DNA of 64,000 nucleotides, taken from the NCBI GenBank assembly GCA_046318415.1, contig JBKCUK010000004.1, positions 62,001 through 126,000 of the forward strand, given 5' to 3'. Shown piece by piece: positions 45,190 through 53,826 of this stretch (position 1 is the first letter of the stretch; every line of letters begins with the position of its first letter). The stretch is from JBKCUK01 sp046318415. GTDB taxonomy: Bacteria; Pseudomonadota; Alphaproteobacteria; Caedimonadales; Caedimonadaceae. A model generated the notes under the pieces. It had not been told where the DNA came from. It did not search any database and saw only the letters and a program-made list of their open reading frames with translations. The translations under genes were made by a program, and so were the position numbers.

Positions 45190-45777
45190 TCAATACACGT
45201 AGGTGGGGACATCAGGAACTTTTAGCCTTTTTGCCCAAAAATCGTTTCCACCGCTTTTAATACCCCAGAATGCAACACCTGATGCAACGGGTTTCAGTTG
45301 CTCGTATGTGACATTTTGATCAATCTTGACCAGGAGTTCTTTAAGATATTTTTTTTCTTTTTGGCTCAACCCACCATAACCACAGGAAGTGAGATACCAC
45401 TCAATTGAAAACGATAAAGGACCAAACCATTCTGTAATAGCGGTGGTGACGTTTGCCTCGTTGAACAAAGCCTCTATTCCCCACACCGTAGTATTGAAGA
45501 AATGATAGGGGACAGCGTGAAGAGGTTGCATAAATGCAGACTCTACATAAATAATACCGCCCGGTTTAGTAACCCTTGCGATTTCTCTCGCAGCAAGATA
45601 AGGATCCCGCATGTGTTCCATTACCGCTTGACTAAAGACAGCGTCAAAGGTGTCATCGGCAAAGGGCAAAGCATGACCATCACCGAAAACATCGGGATCT
45701 TGGTATGGAAGGTATTCAAAATGCAGCACGCGTTGGTCAGGAAATCTTCTAAATCCAGAGCCACAGTCCATCACCAC
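45190..45777 (-). CDS. Class I methyltransferase domain, C-terminal part of a frameshifted gene
   Basis: As it stands, a 195-residue piece from a GTG at 45777. It lacks the normal run-up to a methyltransferase: the SAM-binding glycine strand AVVMDCGSGFR is right at the start. ALPFADDTFDAVFSQAVMEHM and EIARVTKPGGIIYVES are methyltransferase motifs. The same frame stays open upstream to about 45963, encoding VFFFGLDACFPGEADIFY and more, and joins the preceding gene by a -1 shift at the A7 run at 45947-45953. I think it is the C-terminal half of a roughly 424-residue protein, either disrupted, mis-sequenced, or made by slippage. Confidence 0.75.
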   Translation of the reverse strand: MVMDCGSGFRRFPDQRVLHFEYLPYQDPDVFGDGHALPFADDTFDAVFSQAVMEHMRDPYLAAREIARVTKPGGIIYVESAFMQPLHAVPYHFFNTTVWGIEALFNEANVTTAITEWFGPLSFSIEWYLTSCGYGGLSQKEKKYLKELLVKIDQNVTYEQLKPVASGVAFWGIKSGGNDFWAKRLKVPDVPTYVY

Positions 45778-45788
45778 TGCGGTTTTGT

Positions 45789-46463
45789 CTAGGTTATCAA
45801 GGATAAACTGGTATGCTTCGGGAAATTTATTTCCTTCGTTTTTATAAAAAATATCTGCCTCTCCAGGAAAGCAGGCATCCAGACCAAAGAAAAAGACTTG
45901 CTGACCCTTTGAGTTTTGATTGCTCTTTGTTCTTTTAACAACGATGTTTTTTTGCCGGGGACACTACGAAAAATTTCAAAAGCCCTTATATCATTACCTG
46001 ACTCAGAATAAAGATCGATTGTGTTGTAGGGTTTGCCATCCACCTCTATGGTAACGCAACCACTCCACGGGTGGGTCAAGAACCGCAGCGACACATCCGT
46101 TGCATCTGTTGTGATCTCTATGCGCGCCTCAGGATTAGAATCTGAGAAAAGGCATCCTGGGGTACCCTCCACATTCCACCCAATATCATACGGTTCAAAA
46201 TGCTTGCTTTTTACGCATGGATCTCTCCAGGAGACTCTCTGATAGTGAAAACTCTCACAACCAGTTACCTCATCTAAAAGAGGACCTTTTTCAACCCTCA
46301 GGAATTCAACTTTCCCATACTTTACTGAGCCCACGATGTCATTACAGCGTTGGCAATAGAGGTATCCATACTTTGCTCGGTGGCTGTTATACTGCATCGC
46401 TTTTTGTATTAGGGAAGATTTATGAATTGGACAAACAAGCCTATTCAACAATTCGCTTCTCAT
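45789..46463 (-). CDS. Trm112-like zinc ribbon plus beta domain, N-terminal part of a frameshifted gene
   Basis: A 224-codon frame with AAGG seven bases before its ATG. Residues about 5-55 look like a Trm112-type zinc ribbon (LLNRLVCPIHKSSL and YLYCQRCNDIVG). Then comes a domain with the block HPWSGCVTIEVDGK and IDLYSESG, shared with the neighbouring methyltransferase. After VPGKK the frame turns meaningless, while the -1 frame carries NIVVKRTKSNQ and on into the methyltransferase. The true product is probably one protein spanning 45190-46463. Confidence 0.7.
   Translation of the reverse strand: MRSELLNRLVCPIHKSSLIQKAMQYNSHRAKYGYLYCQRCNDIVGSVKYGKVEFLRVEKGPLLDEVTGCESFHYQRVSWRDPCVKSKHFEPYDIGWNVEGTPGCLFSDSNPEARIEITTDATDVSLRFLTHPWSGCVTIEVDGKPYNTIDLYSESGNDIRAFEIFRSVPGKKTSLLKEQRAIKTQRVSKSFSLVWMPAFLERQIFFIKTKEINFPKHTSLSLIT
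45947..45953 (-). other. Seven-A run at the frame switch (slippage or frameshift site)
   Basis: On the coding strand GGC is followed by seven A residues and CATCG. Reading GGC AAA AAA then slipping back one base gives AAC ATC GTT, the methyltransferase frame. Poly-A runs of this kind are known to allow transcriptional slippage or -1 ribosomal frameshifting, but also are frequent places of mutation and sequencing error. Confidence 0.6.
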
Positions 46464-46558
46464 CTTATGACCTTGTTTAACTTTTATTAAATTTTTTAAA
46501 TTTTTGGTATGTTTTGAAACTCAATTTTAAGTAATGTTTCAAAATTTTTTCCAACACA

Positions 46559-47599
46559 TTAGCGGATCATATAGCCATAAAGGCAGGCCTGCGTGGACCA
46601 GGAGCTTGGATTGCGTCCAACGGGCCGAATGGTCAGGTCATCACGTAGTACCGATGCCATGGGATGCATACATGGTTGCACAAAGGGGAACCAAGAAAAA
46701 AGATCATAGGTGCTGAAGTTATTAGCTGACGAAATTTCAATCTTTCCCGACCAATTATGGTTCATAAAAATGGGTAAAATAACAGAACACCTCTGCTGTG
46801 GATGAATGCGAATACTCCAATTACATTCAAGAAGAAGGGTCGCGGCACCATAGGCCACCCGTTCCTGATCACCCGCATACTTGATCGATGGATCCATGTG
46901 GGAAATAAAGCTGTATGTCTCTTTCTTATACAGAGTCGGGTCAATCCGCGGCGTGGGATGAGGACTGTTGATGCGCTTGGCCGCAATAAAGTAATCGTAG
47001 CCTGATTCTGGATATTCCCTGCCGACCTGGGCGACACGTATTTCAAACCCATAATCCTCTACCAGGGCCAGCCACTGTTCCGGGGAAAAAAAATAGGGAT
47101 GTTCGTTATCTTGCTCCCAACCAAAAGGTACAGCCATTAAGAGAAAACCATCAGTGCGAATAATCCGGTTTAACTCTCGAAAAGTCGTCTTTAAATCAAT
47201 GGAATGCTCGAGACAATGGCTTGAAAAAACACAATCAAAAAAACCATTGGGATAGTCGTATTGGTCGTTGAATCCGCATTTAAAGAAATCCCCCCTTAAA
47301 CCAGCAGCCGTGGCGAGGGCTCTCGAATTCTCAACGGCCTCAGGATCCACATCCATGTAGTAATACTGATAACCATTTTCTTTGAAGAAATTGAGGAGTC
47401 GTGGAAAGAGGTTGCCACCGCCCACATCTAGGATGCGGGCATTCTGAGGAATAAAGCGTGCGGCCTCACGCCACCGATCCAAATAAGCATCGTGCCGCTT
47501 TGTGACATAGGCTTCAACGTCTTCTCCCCGAGCTTTAAGGTTTTCATACCACATAGCCGTCATTTGAGCCTGACGTTTGGCAAAAGTGTGTCTATCCAT
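46559..47599 (-). CDS. Methyltransferase with C-terminal beta domain
   Basis: A 346-residue protein; ATG 47597-47599 follows AGGAGGGGG. A class I SAM-dependent domain is seen: ARILDVGGGNLFPRLLNFF near residue 55, YYYMDVDPEAVENSRAL, then FFDCVFSSHCLEHSIDL and IIRTDGFLLMAVPFG. The last 90 residues hold a separate domain with NHNWSGKIEIS and TYDLFSW that is shared with the split gene downstream; it may bind a sugar or glycan. Position just after a glycosyltransferase suggests methyl-capping of a surface polysaccharide. It overlaps the glycosyltransferase end by eight bases. Confidence 0.82.
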   Translation of the reverse strand: MDRHTFAKRQAQMTAMWYENLKARGEDVEAYVTKRHDAYLDRWREAARFIPQNARILDVGGGNLFPRLLNFFKENGYQYYYMDVDPEAVENSRALATAAGLRGDFFKCGFNDQYDYPNGFFDCVFSSHCLEHSIDLKTTFRELNRIIRTDGFLLMAVPFGWEQDNEHPYFFSPEQWLALVEDYGFEIRVAQVGREYPESGYDYFIAAKRINSPHPTPRIDPTLYKKETYSFISHMDPSIKYAGDQERVAYGAATLLLECNWSIRIHPQQRCSVILPIFMNHNWSGKIEISSANNFSTYDLFSWFPFVQPCMHPMASVLRDDLTIRPVGRNPSSWSTQACLYGYMIR

Positions 47600-49835
47600 G
47601 AATATCACCCCCTCCTCTCAGCGCCCCTAGAAATCTCTGTGAAAATTTTGTGAGGGTGTACTTTTCCTGAAAATTTTTTTTTGCAGAACGTCCCATGCGG
47701 TCTCTTAAATCTTTATTTTGGATAAGTTGCCTAAGCGCCTGTTTCAGCGCACTTGAGTCACTCGGAGGCACCAAGATCCCCGTCTCTCCATCTTCAATAA
47801 CCTCAGGTATGCCGCCAGAGTCGCTGCCCACACAAGGTTTGCCAAAACGCATGGCCTCAATATAAATCAGGCCGAAGCTCTCATATCGGCTGGGGGCAAC
47901 AAAAATATCGCAGTTGGCATAAGCTTGTTCGAGGAGTGAGTCCTCAACGTGACCAGGGAAATGAACGCGATTGAGCCACGGCGAATTGCCGTGTTGTTTC
48001 AGAAATAACGCCTCATACGTTGGCCCCATGGGTGATGGTAAATTCTTATCCCCCATACACGTCACATGAAGGTTGGGGTATTCATCAAGCAGGTCGGGCA
48101 AGACTTCGAGCAAAAGATCGATCCCCTTTCGATGCTCAAAACGACCAACAAAAAGCACCTCTACGGTGTCCTTTATTTTGGCAGATTGAGAAGTTAAGGC
48201 TCGCTTATCCGGCAGGCCAAAAGGGAAAATACTTGTTTTTTTCCGTTGGATACGAGTTGCATATGCAGTCTCAATATCCTCTACAATCGCATTGGTGCTC
48301 GCAAAAATGCGATCTACCTTCCCAAGCGCCCAAGTTTCGGCCCTGATCATTTTTTGGACATGGTTATTTAAATAATTTATGTTTTTTATCCACTCGGGCT
48401 TTGTTTCCAACATCAGCTGGTAACTTGTGCCCAAATACATCACGGTCTTGTAGGTTCCTGCCGCGATGACCGCGGCAAGATCCAGATCCCAGATGGTGCC
48501 AACGACATAATCAATGCAACGGCGGTGATTCACACGGTTTAATTCAGTAAGGACCTGGACTGCCATTCTTTTGAGAGACTTTGGCATGTCTGGCAGGGAT
48601 TCTGACATCTCGCCAATATGGTCCTCTTCATCACTCATCTCACAAGAATGATCTTCATGATAAGGTAACCGATGCACCCAGATGCCCTCTTCATAATCCA
48701 CAGTATGGGGGCACCCTGAATCAACCTGGGTAATCACTGTTATTTCATGTCCTTCCTGAGCCAGCTGTCTTGCAAGGTGATGCATAAAAACTGCCACGCC
48801 CCCCAGGGGCCTTGGGGGATACAAAGGCGTTAAAAAGGCAATCCTTAGACGTTTGGCTGCTTCAAGCGGTCTGGGAAACGGCTTCCATTCTGTAGGTTTG
48901 GGAGGTCCCATCAAGCGTCGGCCAGGACATGCAAAAGCATGCGACACCCCTTTAAATATTCCCTCACGAATTTCTTCCATAAGATGATCAAAGCGACTTT
49001 CATCGATCAATTTTTCTGCAACACACCGGCGGGTGTGGCGGATCAGACCGGTGCCGTAGTGGACCATTCTTTCCATCGCCCAGGGAACTTTTGGTTGCCG
49101 CACTGCATTTTGAAAAATGTAATAGGAAAGGCTCGTGGCAATCTGTCGCCAAGCTTTTGGGGCACCGTTTTCTTGACGAATATGGCTTGGGGCGTATTTA
49201 TGATGTACCTCGGCCTCAGGAATGATTTTGATGAGATACCCCGCATCCACAAGGCGCGCGATCACATCGGTTTCATCCAAAAAGTACGCATAAACCTCAT
49301 CAAAGCCACCCACTTCCATCAGGGCCGACTTCCGAAACGATGAGTTCACACCAATGAGCGCTGGAAAAGCATCGCTGTGGGGTTTGGCATCACCAATGAT
49401 AGCCGGATCTTCAATCATATTCTCCGAGGAAGAATCCCTACGGCTGACAATACATTTGGTTTGGTAGGCCACACCGGTATGATTTCTGACCCACCCACCA
49501 ACGGCGGCAACTTTGGGATTGTCCAAGTATGCGGGGACCAGTTGATCGATCCAATCCGGCTCTGGCACACCATCATCATCAGTAAAACAGACAATATCCC
49601 CCGATGCGTGCTGCACCCCAATATTACGGGACACGCTTAAATTAGCTTCATCACACCTGTAAAGTTTGACTTTATCGGCCCAGTTCTTCTCAAGATATTC
49701 CCAGGTTCCATCGGTGCTGGGTCCATCCACGACGATAACCTCGAGGTCTGGATAGCGCAGATGGTGCAGTGACCTAAGGGTGGTGGGCAGGGTATGCATA
49801 CGGTTATAGGTATTAATGATCAAAGAAACGCGCAT
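47592..49835 (-). CDS. Bifunctional GT2–GT4 glycosyltransferase
   Basis: A 747-residue protein joining two glycosyltransferases. Residues 1 to about 290 are a GT2 (GT-A fold): RVSLIINTYNRMHTLPTTL, VIVVDGPSTDGTWEYL, then the DDD-type metal motif FTDDDGVPEPDW and FLDETDVIARL. From about residue 335 a GT4 (GT-B fold) starts with LRIAFLTPLYPPRPLGGVAV, and includes VLFVGRFEHRKGIDLLLEV and the nucleotide-sugar loop VAPSRYESFGLIYIEAMRFG. An acidic Asp/Glu/Met-rich stretch near 400-425 interrupts the GT4 N-half. The start codon shares one base with the previous stop (TAATG), after GGAGA. It likely adds two sugars in surface-glycan synthesis. Confidence 0.88.
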   Translation of the reverse strand: MRVSLIINTYNRMHTLPTTLRSLHHLRYPDLEVIVVDGPSTDGTWEYLEKNWADKVKLYRCDEANLSVSRNIGVQHASGDIVCFTDDDGVPEPDWIDQLVPAYLDNPKVAAVGGWVRNHTGVAYQTKCIVSRRDSSSENMIEDPAIIGDAKPHSDAFPALIGVNSSFRKSALMEVGGFDEVYAYFLDETDVIARLVDAGYLIKIIPEAEVHHKYAPSHIRQENGAPKAWRQIATSLSYYIFQNAVRQPKVPWAMERMVHYGTGLIRHTRRCVAEKLIDESRFDHLMEEIREGIFKGVSHAFACPGRRLMGPPKPTEWKPFPRPLEAAKRLRIAFLTPLYPPRPLGGVAVFMHHLARQLAQEGHEITVITQVDSGCPHTVDYEEGIWVHRLPYHEDHSCEMSDEEDHIGEMSESLPDMPKSLKRMAVQVLTELNRVNHRRCIDYVVGTIWDLDLAAVIAAGTYKTVMYLGTSYQLMLETKPEWIKNINYLNNHVQKMIRAETWALGKVDRIFASTNAIVEDIETAYATRIQRKKTSIFPFGLPDKRALTSQSAKIKDTVEVLFVGRFEHRKGIDLLLEVLPDLLDEYPNLHVTCMGDKNLPSPMGPTYEALFLKQHGNSPWLNRVHFPGHVEDSLLEQAYANCDIFVAPSRYESFGLIYIEAMRFGKPCVGSDSGGIPEVIEDGETGILVPPSDSSALKQALRQLIQNKDLRDRMGRSAKKNFQEKYTLTKFSQRFLGALRGGGDIHG

Positions 49836-50197
49836 TAGAGTTCTCCATTCTTCTTCACATCATCAAGAGCAACTTCAAGTGCCTGAAGACGTCTTTCCAT
49901 GCGCGCGATTTGTTGCTGAACTTGATGGTGGTCCTTATCATGGATCTTGCGCAGCGTTTTTTCGGATTCGTGGACTGCGGTACAAAGACCATGAATGGCG
50001 CCATTGATACCTAAGAACCTGATTTCAAGTTCATCAAGAAGATCCCTCAGCCTACCAGGCACCTGAAGAAACTGGCGCACGCTTGGCCGAGACCGATTCA
50101 AATCCCTCAATAAAATAAGAAATCGAATAATTCTGCCGATATATTTTTTATGTTTTAATGGGCGAATTTTATCTTTGATTTTGTTCTTTAATGTCAT
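49835..50197 (-). CDS. Small basic and coiled-coil protein of the glycan cluster
   Basis: A 120-residue protein from the ATG at 50195-50197. The N-terminal 40 residues are Lys/Arg/Ile-rich, and the C-terminal 60 form a probable coiled coil (HQVQQQIARMERRLQALEVAL). There is no signal peptide or recognised domain. The frame remains open upstream into galE, and the ribosome site is weak, so the start is not firm. It is coupled to the glycosyltransferase gene (TAATG), hinting at a helper role such as membrane docking, but this is guesswork. Confidence 0.6.
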   Translation of the reverse strand: MTLKNKIKDKIRPLKHKKYIGRIIRFLILLRDLNRSRPSVRQFLQVPGRLRDLLDELEIRFLGINGAIHGLCTAVHESEKTLRKIHDKDHHQVQQQIARMERRLQALEVALDDVKKNGEL

Positions 50198-50223
50198 GAA
50201 ATGATTCAATCCTAGTTCTTGTT

Positions 50224-51237
50224 TTAGTAGCCTTGAGGATTCTGGGATTGCCACCGCCAAGTATCCACACACATATGATCGAGGCTCCGTTGTGCAGACC
50301 AGCCAAGAAGAGTTTGGGCTGAGCTGGGATCAGCATAATAGGCATCTAAATCACCTTCGCGACGCGGCTGAACGTGATAGGGAATAGACCTTCCCGATGC
50401 CTTTTCAAAAGCACGCAGTACCTCTAAAACGCTAAAGGGCTGGCCTGTTCCTAAATTAACGATGAGGGGCGACGAAATGTGGCTTAAGGCCTGCAAGGCT
50501 TGGAGATGGCCTGTTGCTAAATCTTCCACATGAATATAATCCCGAAGCCCGGTACCATCAGGTGTGGAATAATCCTTGCCATAAACGTTCAAATGTTCTC
50601 GAACACCCACAGCAACTTGCGCGATAAACGGCATCAAATTATCGGGAGTGCCAAGGGGATCCTCGCCTATCAGGCCAGAAGCGTGGGCCCCCACAGGATT
50701 AAAGTAACGCAGTAGAGCCACACGCCAACGTGGGTCAGATTGATGGCAATCTAGGAGTAAATCTTCAACAACTTTTTTGGTTCTTCCATAAACATTGAGG
50801 GGCTGGGTTGGGGTATCTTCACTGTATTTACGGTACCCAGGGTTGCCATACACAGTTGCTGAGGAAGAAAAGACGATTCTAGAAATATTGGCTTTTGCCA
50901 TCTCTTGCAGCAAAACAATGCTGCCCAAAACATTATTATCATAATATTTCAAAGGATTTTTTTGGGCTTCCGCGACAGCTTTTACTCCAGCGAAATGCAT
51001 CACAGACTCAATTTCATGGGAAACAAAGACTTTGCGAAGGGCCTTGGCATCACGTATGTCACCCTCAATCCACTCAAATGGCTGCTGAGCTAACACTGCG
51101 AGACGGTCTAAAACAGGGCGTTTACTATTGCTAAAATTATCGAAAAGGACGACAGGAATGCCAGCGTTGATTAGGGGCAGCACCGTGTGCGAGCCGATGT
51201 AACCCGCGCCACCTGTGACGAGGACCTTACCTTTCAT
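50224..51237 (-). CDS. galE: UDP-glucose 4-epimerase
   Basis: A 337-residue SDR enzyme interconverting UDP-glucose and UDP-galactose for glycan synthesis. NAD binding motif KVLVTGGAGYIGSHTV, the Ser and Tyr/Lys catalytic set in VFSSSATVYGNPG and NVYGRTKKVVEDLL, and LRDYIHVEDLATGH are all present. ATG 51235-51237 was chosen because the Rossmann strand begins there; an upstream frame to 51270 adds 11 residues. Leads the minus-strand glycan operon, with a plausible promoter upstream. Confidence 0.93.
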   Translation of the reverse strand: MKGKVLVTGGAGYIGSHTVLPLINAGIPVVLFDNFSNSKRPVLDRLAVLAQQPFEWIEGDIRDAKALRKVFVSHEIESVMHFAGVKAVAEAQKNPLKYYDNNVLGSIVLLQEMAKANISRIVFSSSATVYGNPGYRKYSEDTPTQPLNVYGRTKKVVEDLLLDCHQSDPRWRVALLRYFNPVGAHASGLIGEDPLGTPDNLMPFIAQVAVGVREHLNVYGKDYSTPDGTGLRDYIHVEDLATGHLQALQALSHISSPLIVNLGTGQPFSVLEVLRAFEKASGRSIPYHVQPRREGDLDAYYADPSSAQTLLGWSAQRSLDHMCVDTWRWQSQNPQGY

Positions 51238-51274
51238 TTGAGAACTTTCTGAAACTATATTCAAAAACACCCAA

Positions 51275-51303
51275 ATTAAGGATTTAATACCGAATCAAGT
51301 CAA
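51275..51303 (-). promoter_or_regulatory. Probable promoter of the galE glycan operon
   Basis: On the minus strand TTGACT (51298-51303) and CTTAAT (51275-51280) are 17 bases apart, a reasonable sigma-70 pair, placing the start about 30 bases before the galE ATG. An AT-rich tract with a nine-base inverted repeat (51329-51358) lies just upstream and could be an UP element or binding site. Confidence 0.45.
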
Positions 51304-51383
51304 AGAAAATACTACGAATTTCTCTGATAATTATTTTATTTATTTAAACAAAATAATTCTTGTTTTAATTTCTTTTTATTTTT

Positions 51384-51956
51384 CTAAGCATGACCTGCTT
51401 CGATGGACAGCAAGTCAGGTTCGATTCCCAGCTTGTGAATGGCAGCACGCCAACAATCTTCCCCCATTAAATGGAAAAGCAGGGTCATATCGGCTTCAAC
51501 CAAAAGCCAGCTGTTGTCTTGCAATTCAGCCTCAAGCTGTCCTGCACTCCAGCCCACATAGCCTAAGGCCATCTTGCAGCGTTTAGGACCACCGCCTGAG
51601 GCTATTTCTTGCAACACATCCACCGTCGCTGTCAAAGCCACGTGGTCATTAATGACAACCGAGCCATCATGGATGTAATCACTGGAATGGAGGACAAAGC
51701 CGCGGCCCATCTCCACAGGCCCACCGAAATAAATAGGATGGTCTTCAATAAGATCGGGGGCATCGATATTGAGTTGCGTCAAGAGATCTTTGAGGGTCAA
51801 GGAATCGAGTAATTTATTGACGACCAGACCCATCGCCCCTTTTTTATCATGGCCACAAATCAGAATGACAGCATGAGTAAAGCGGGCCTCCTGCACTTGG
51901 GGCATGGCGACCAAAAGTTGTCCAGCAAGAGACTTGGGTTGTATTGTTTGCGACAA
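51384..51956 (-). CDS. UPF0301/AlgH (YqgE) family protein
   Basis: A 190-residue cytoplasmic protein. LAGQLLVAMPQVQEARFTHA, then CGHDKKGAMGLVVNK, YFGGPVEMGRGFVLHS, and LGYVGWSAGQLEAEL are the family hallmarks. AlgH/YqgE proteins are widely conserved but their molecular role is unsettled. It is divergent from the DsbD-type gene and separated from galE by an AT-rich gap. Confidence 0.92.
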   Translation of the reverse strand: MSQTIQPKSLAGQLLVAMPQVQEARFTHAVILICGHDKKGAMGLVVNKLLDSLTLKDLLTQLNIDAPDLIEDHPIYFGGPVEMGRGFVLHSSDYIHDGSVVINDHVALTATVDVLQEIASGGGPKRCKMALGYVGWSAGQLEAELQDNSWLLVEADMTLLFHLMGEDCWRAAIHKLGIEPDLLSIEAGHA

Positions 51957-52023
51957 AGACTTAGCCTAGATTTATGTATGTTTTCTTAACTATCATACAT
52001 CACTTATAAAACGAGTACAGCGA

Positions 52024-53826
52024 ATGTGCAATTTGAGCGGTATGATTTCCAGGTTTCTTCTGGTCACGAACCTTTTGTTCAGCCTCCTTTATCCAGCCTT
52101 TGGCATGGCATCAACAGATCCTGCTCAAGTGACGTTTCTGCAAGGCGTGAAAAGTATCCCCCCCGAGGCAAAAGAGATTTTCATCGGTGCCGAGATTAAA
52201 CTGGATCCGGGCTGGAAAATTTATGCGCCGTCCCAAAATGATGAAAAAGTCTTGGGCCAATCCGCCGAGATTATTCTGGAAGCGCAGAAGAATGTGAAAA
52301 ACATTGAAATCCTGTGGCCTCCAGCGGCGCAACTGCAAGCCTATGGGATTCGCTTTTTAGGGTACGAGGGTCGCGTAATCCTTCCCATTAAAATCACCCT
52401 TGCGAACCCTGGTAAGGGTGTCGCCATCAGTGGTCGGATCACTTTTTCCGCCTGTAAGGACTTATGCCTGATGATGGATACGCCTTTTTCCGTTGCACTG
52501 ACCAGTGGACGGGGCGAGTTGACGGCCGATGCTCTGCGCATCGAGCACGCCCGCCATCACTCACCAGCGGAGCATTCGCCCGAGACCGCCACCGATGATT
52601 TTTTTGTTATGCTGTTTTTCGCCTTCTTTGGGGGCTTGATTCTCAACTTTATGCCCTGCGTTTTGCCGGTTTTAATGCTGAAGGTTGTGTCGGTTGCAAA
52701 AGTCTCCCACCGCGCCGTGGAGCGGCATCACCTGCAAGCCGGCTTCTTTGCCACAGCAGCGGGCATCGTCACCTCTTTTTTGATTTTAGGAGGCATCACA
52801 GCCTCGCTAGATTACATGGGCGAGCAAGTCGGTTGGGGAACGCATTTTCAACAGCCAGGTTTTGTGGCGTTTATGGTGGTTATTCTCACCTTCTTTGCGT
52901 TGAATTTGTGGGGATTTTTTGATATCGATTTGTCATATAAACTGCAACAACGCCTCAATGATTGGGTTGGCCTAGGCGACCATGTGACCCATCTTTTAGG
53001 CGATTTTTTAGCAGGTATGTTTGCCACCCTCATGGCCACCCCTTGCACAGCCCCTTTCTTGGGTGCGGCCCTTGGCTTTGCGTTTACGCTACCACCCCAG
53101 GGAATTTTGCTCTTCTTCCTGGTCATGGGACTTGGATTTGCTGCACCCTATTTGCTGGGGGCCATGGCCCCACGCTTACTTTTACGGATTCCCAAACCTG
53201 GCCATTGGATGCAAACCCTCTCGCGCATGATGGCCGTCGCACTGGGTCTGAGTGCTTTTTGGCTCCTGCATATTTTCTGGAGCGAAACCAGCACCTTACA
53301 AACCCTCATTTTAGGCGCTGGTCTGTTGGTGGTTATTTTGGGATTCTCGTGGCGGGGCGCCAAAAAATTGCACGTCTTTAGCCTTATGATTGCCGGTGGC
53401 CTCAGCATTGCCAGCGTTTATCTGCCCATCCAGCCCATGGATCAACGCGCAATACCACAAGTCCCTCAAGGGTTATGGCAGCCTTTTGAGCCGCAAAAAA
53501 TTCCAACCTTCGTTGCAGAAGGTAAGGTGGTCTTGGTGGAGGTCACAGCAGCTTGGTGCCTCACCTGCAAGGTCAATGAAATGACGGTTTTTGGGGCGCG
53601 TGGTCTTACCACCCACCTACAAAGCCCCAAGATTGTGGCCATGAAAGCTGACTTTACGCAACGCCAAGAGACCATCCAGGCCTTCTTAACCCTGCATCAA
53701 CGGCGTGGCATTCCTTTTACCATTGTGTATGGACCCAAGGCGCCACAGGGGATTATCTTGTCAGAGTTACTCAGTGAAAAAGAGGTCATCGATGCCCTTA
53801 ATCAAGCGGGATACACCAAGGAGTAG
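52024..53826 (+). CDS. DsbD/ScsB-type thiol:disulfide reductase
   Basis: A 600-residue membrane protein that carries reducing power from cytoplasmic thioredoxin to the periplasm. A signal peptide precedes an N-terminal periplasmic domain with a Cys pair in SACKDLCLMMD. The eight-helix core holds MPCVLPVLMLKVVSV and ATPCTAPFLGAALG, the two membrane cysteines. The C-terminal thioredoxin-like domain has VTAAWCLTCKVNE. The long N-domain matches ScsB/DipZ proteins rather than short CcdA. Start is either the first ATG or the seventh codon (52042). Confidence 0.92.
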   Translation: MCNLSGMISRFLLVTNLLFSLLYPAFGMASTDPAQVTFLQGVKSIPPEAKEIFIGAEIKLDPGWKIYAPSQNDEKVLGQSAEIILEAQKNVKNIEILWPPAAQLQAYGIRFLGYEGRVILPIKITLANPGKGVAISGRITFSACKDLCLMMDTPFSVALTSGRGELTADALRIEHARHHSPAEHSPETATDDFFVMLFFAFFGGLILNFMPCVLPVLMLKVVSVAKVSHRAVERHHLQAGFFATAAGIVTSFLILGGITASLDYMGEQVGWGTHFQQPGFVAFMVVILTFFALNLWGFFDIDLSYKLQQRLNDWVGLGDHVTHLLGDFLAGMFATLMATPCTAPFLGAALGFAFTLPPQGILLFFLVMGLGFAAPYLLGAMAPRLLLRIPKPGHWMQTLSRMMAVALGLSAFWLLHIFWSETSTLQTLILGAGLLVVILGFSWRGAKKLHVFSLMIAGGLSIASVYLPIQPMDQRAIPQVPQGLWQPFEPQKIPTFVAEGKVVLVEVTAAWCLTCKVNEMTVFGARGLTTHLQSPKIVAMKADFTQRQETIQAFLTLHQRRGIPFTIVYGPKAPQGIILSELLSEKEVIDALNQAGYTKE

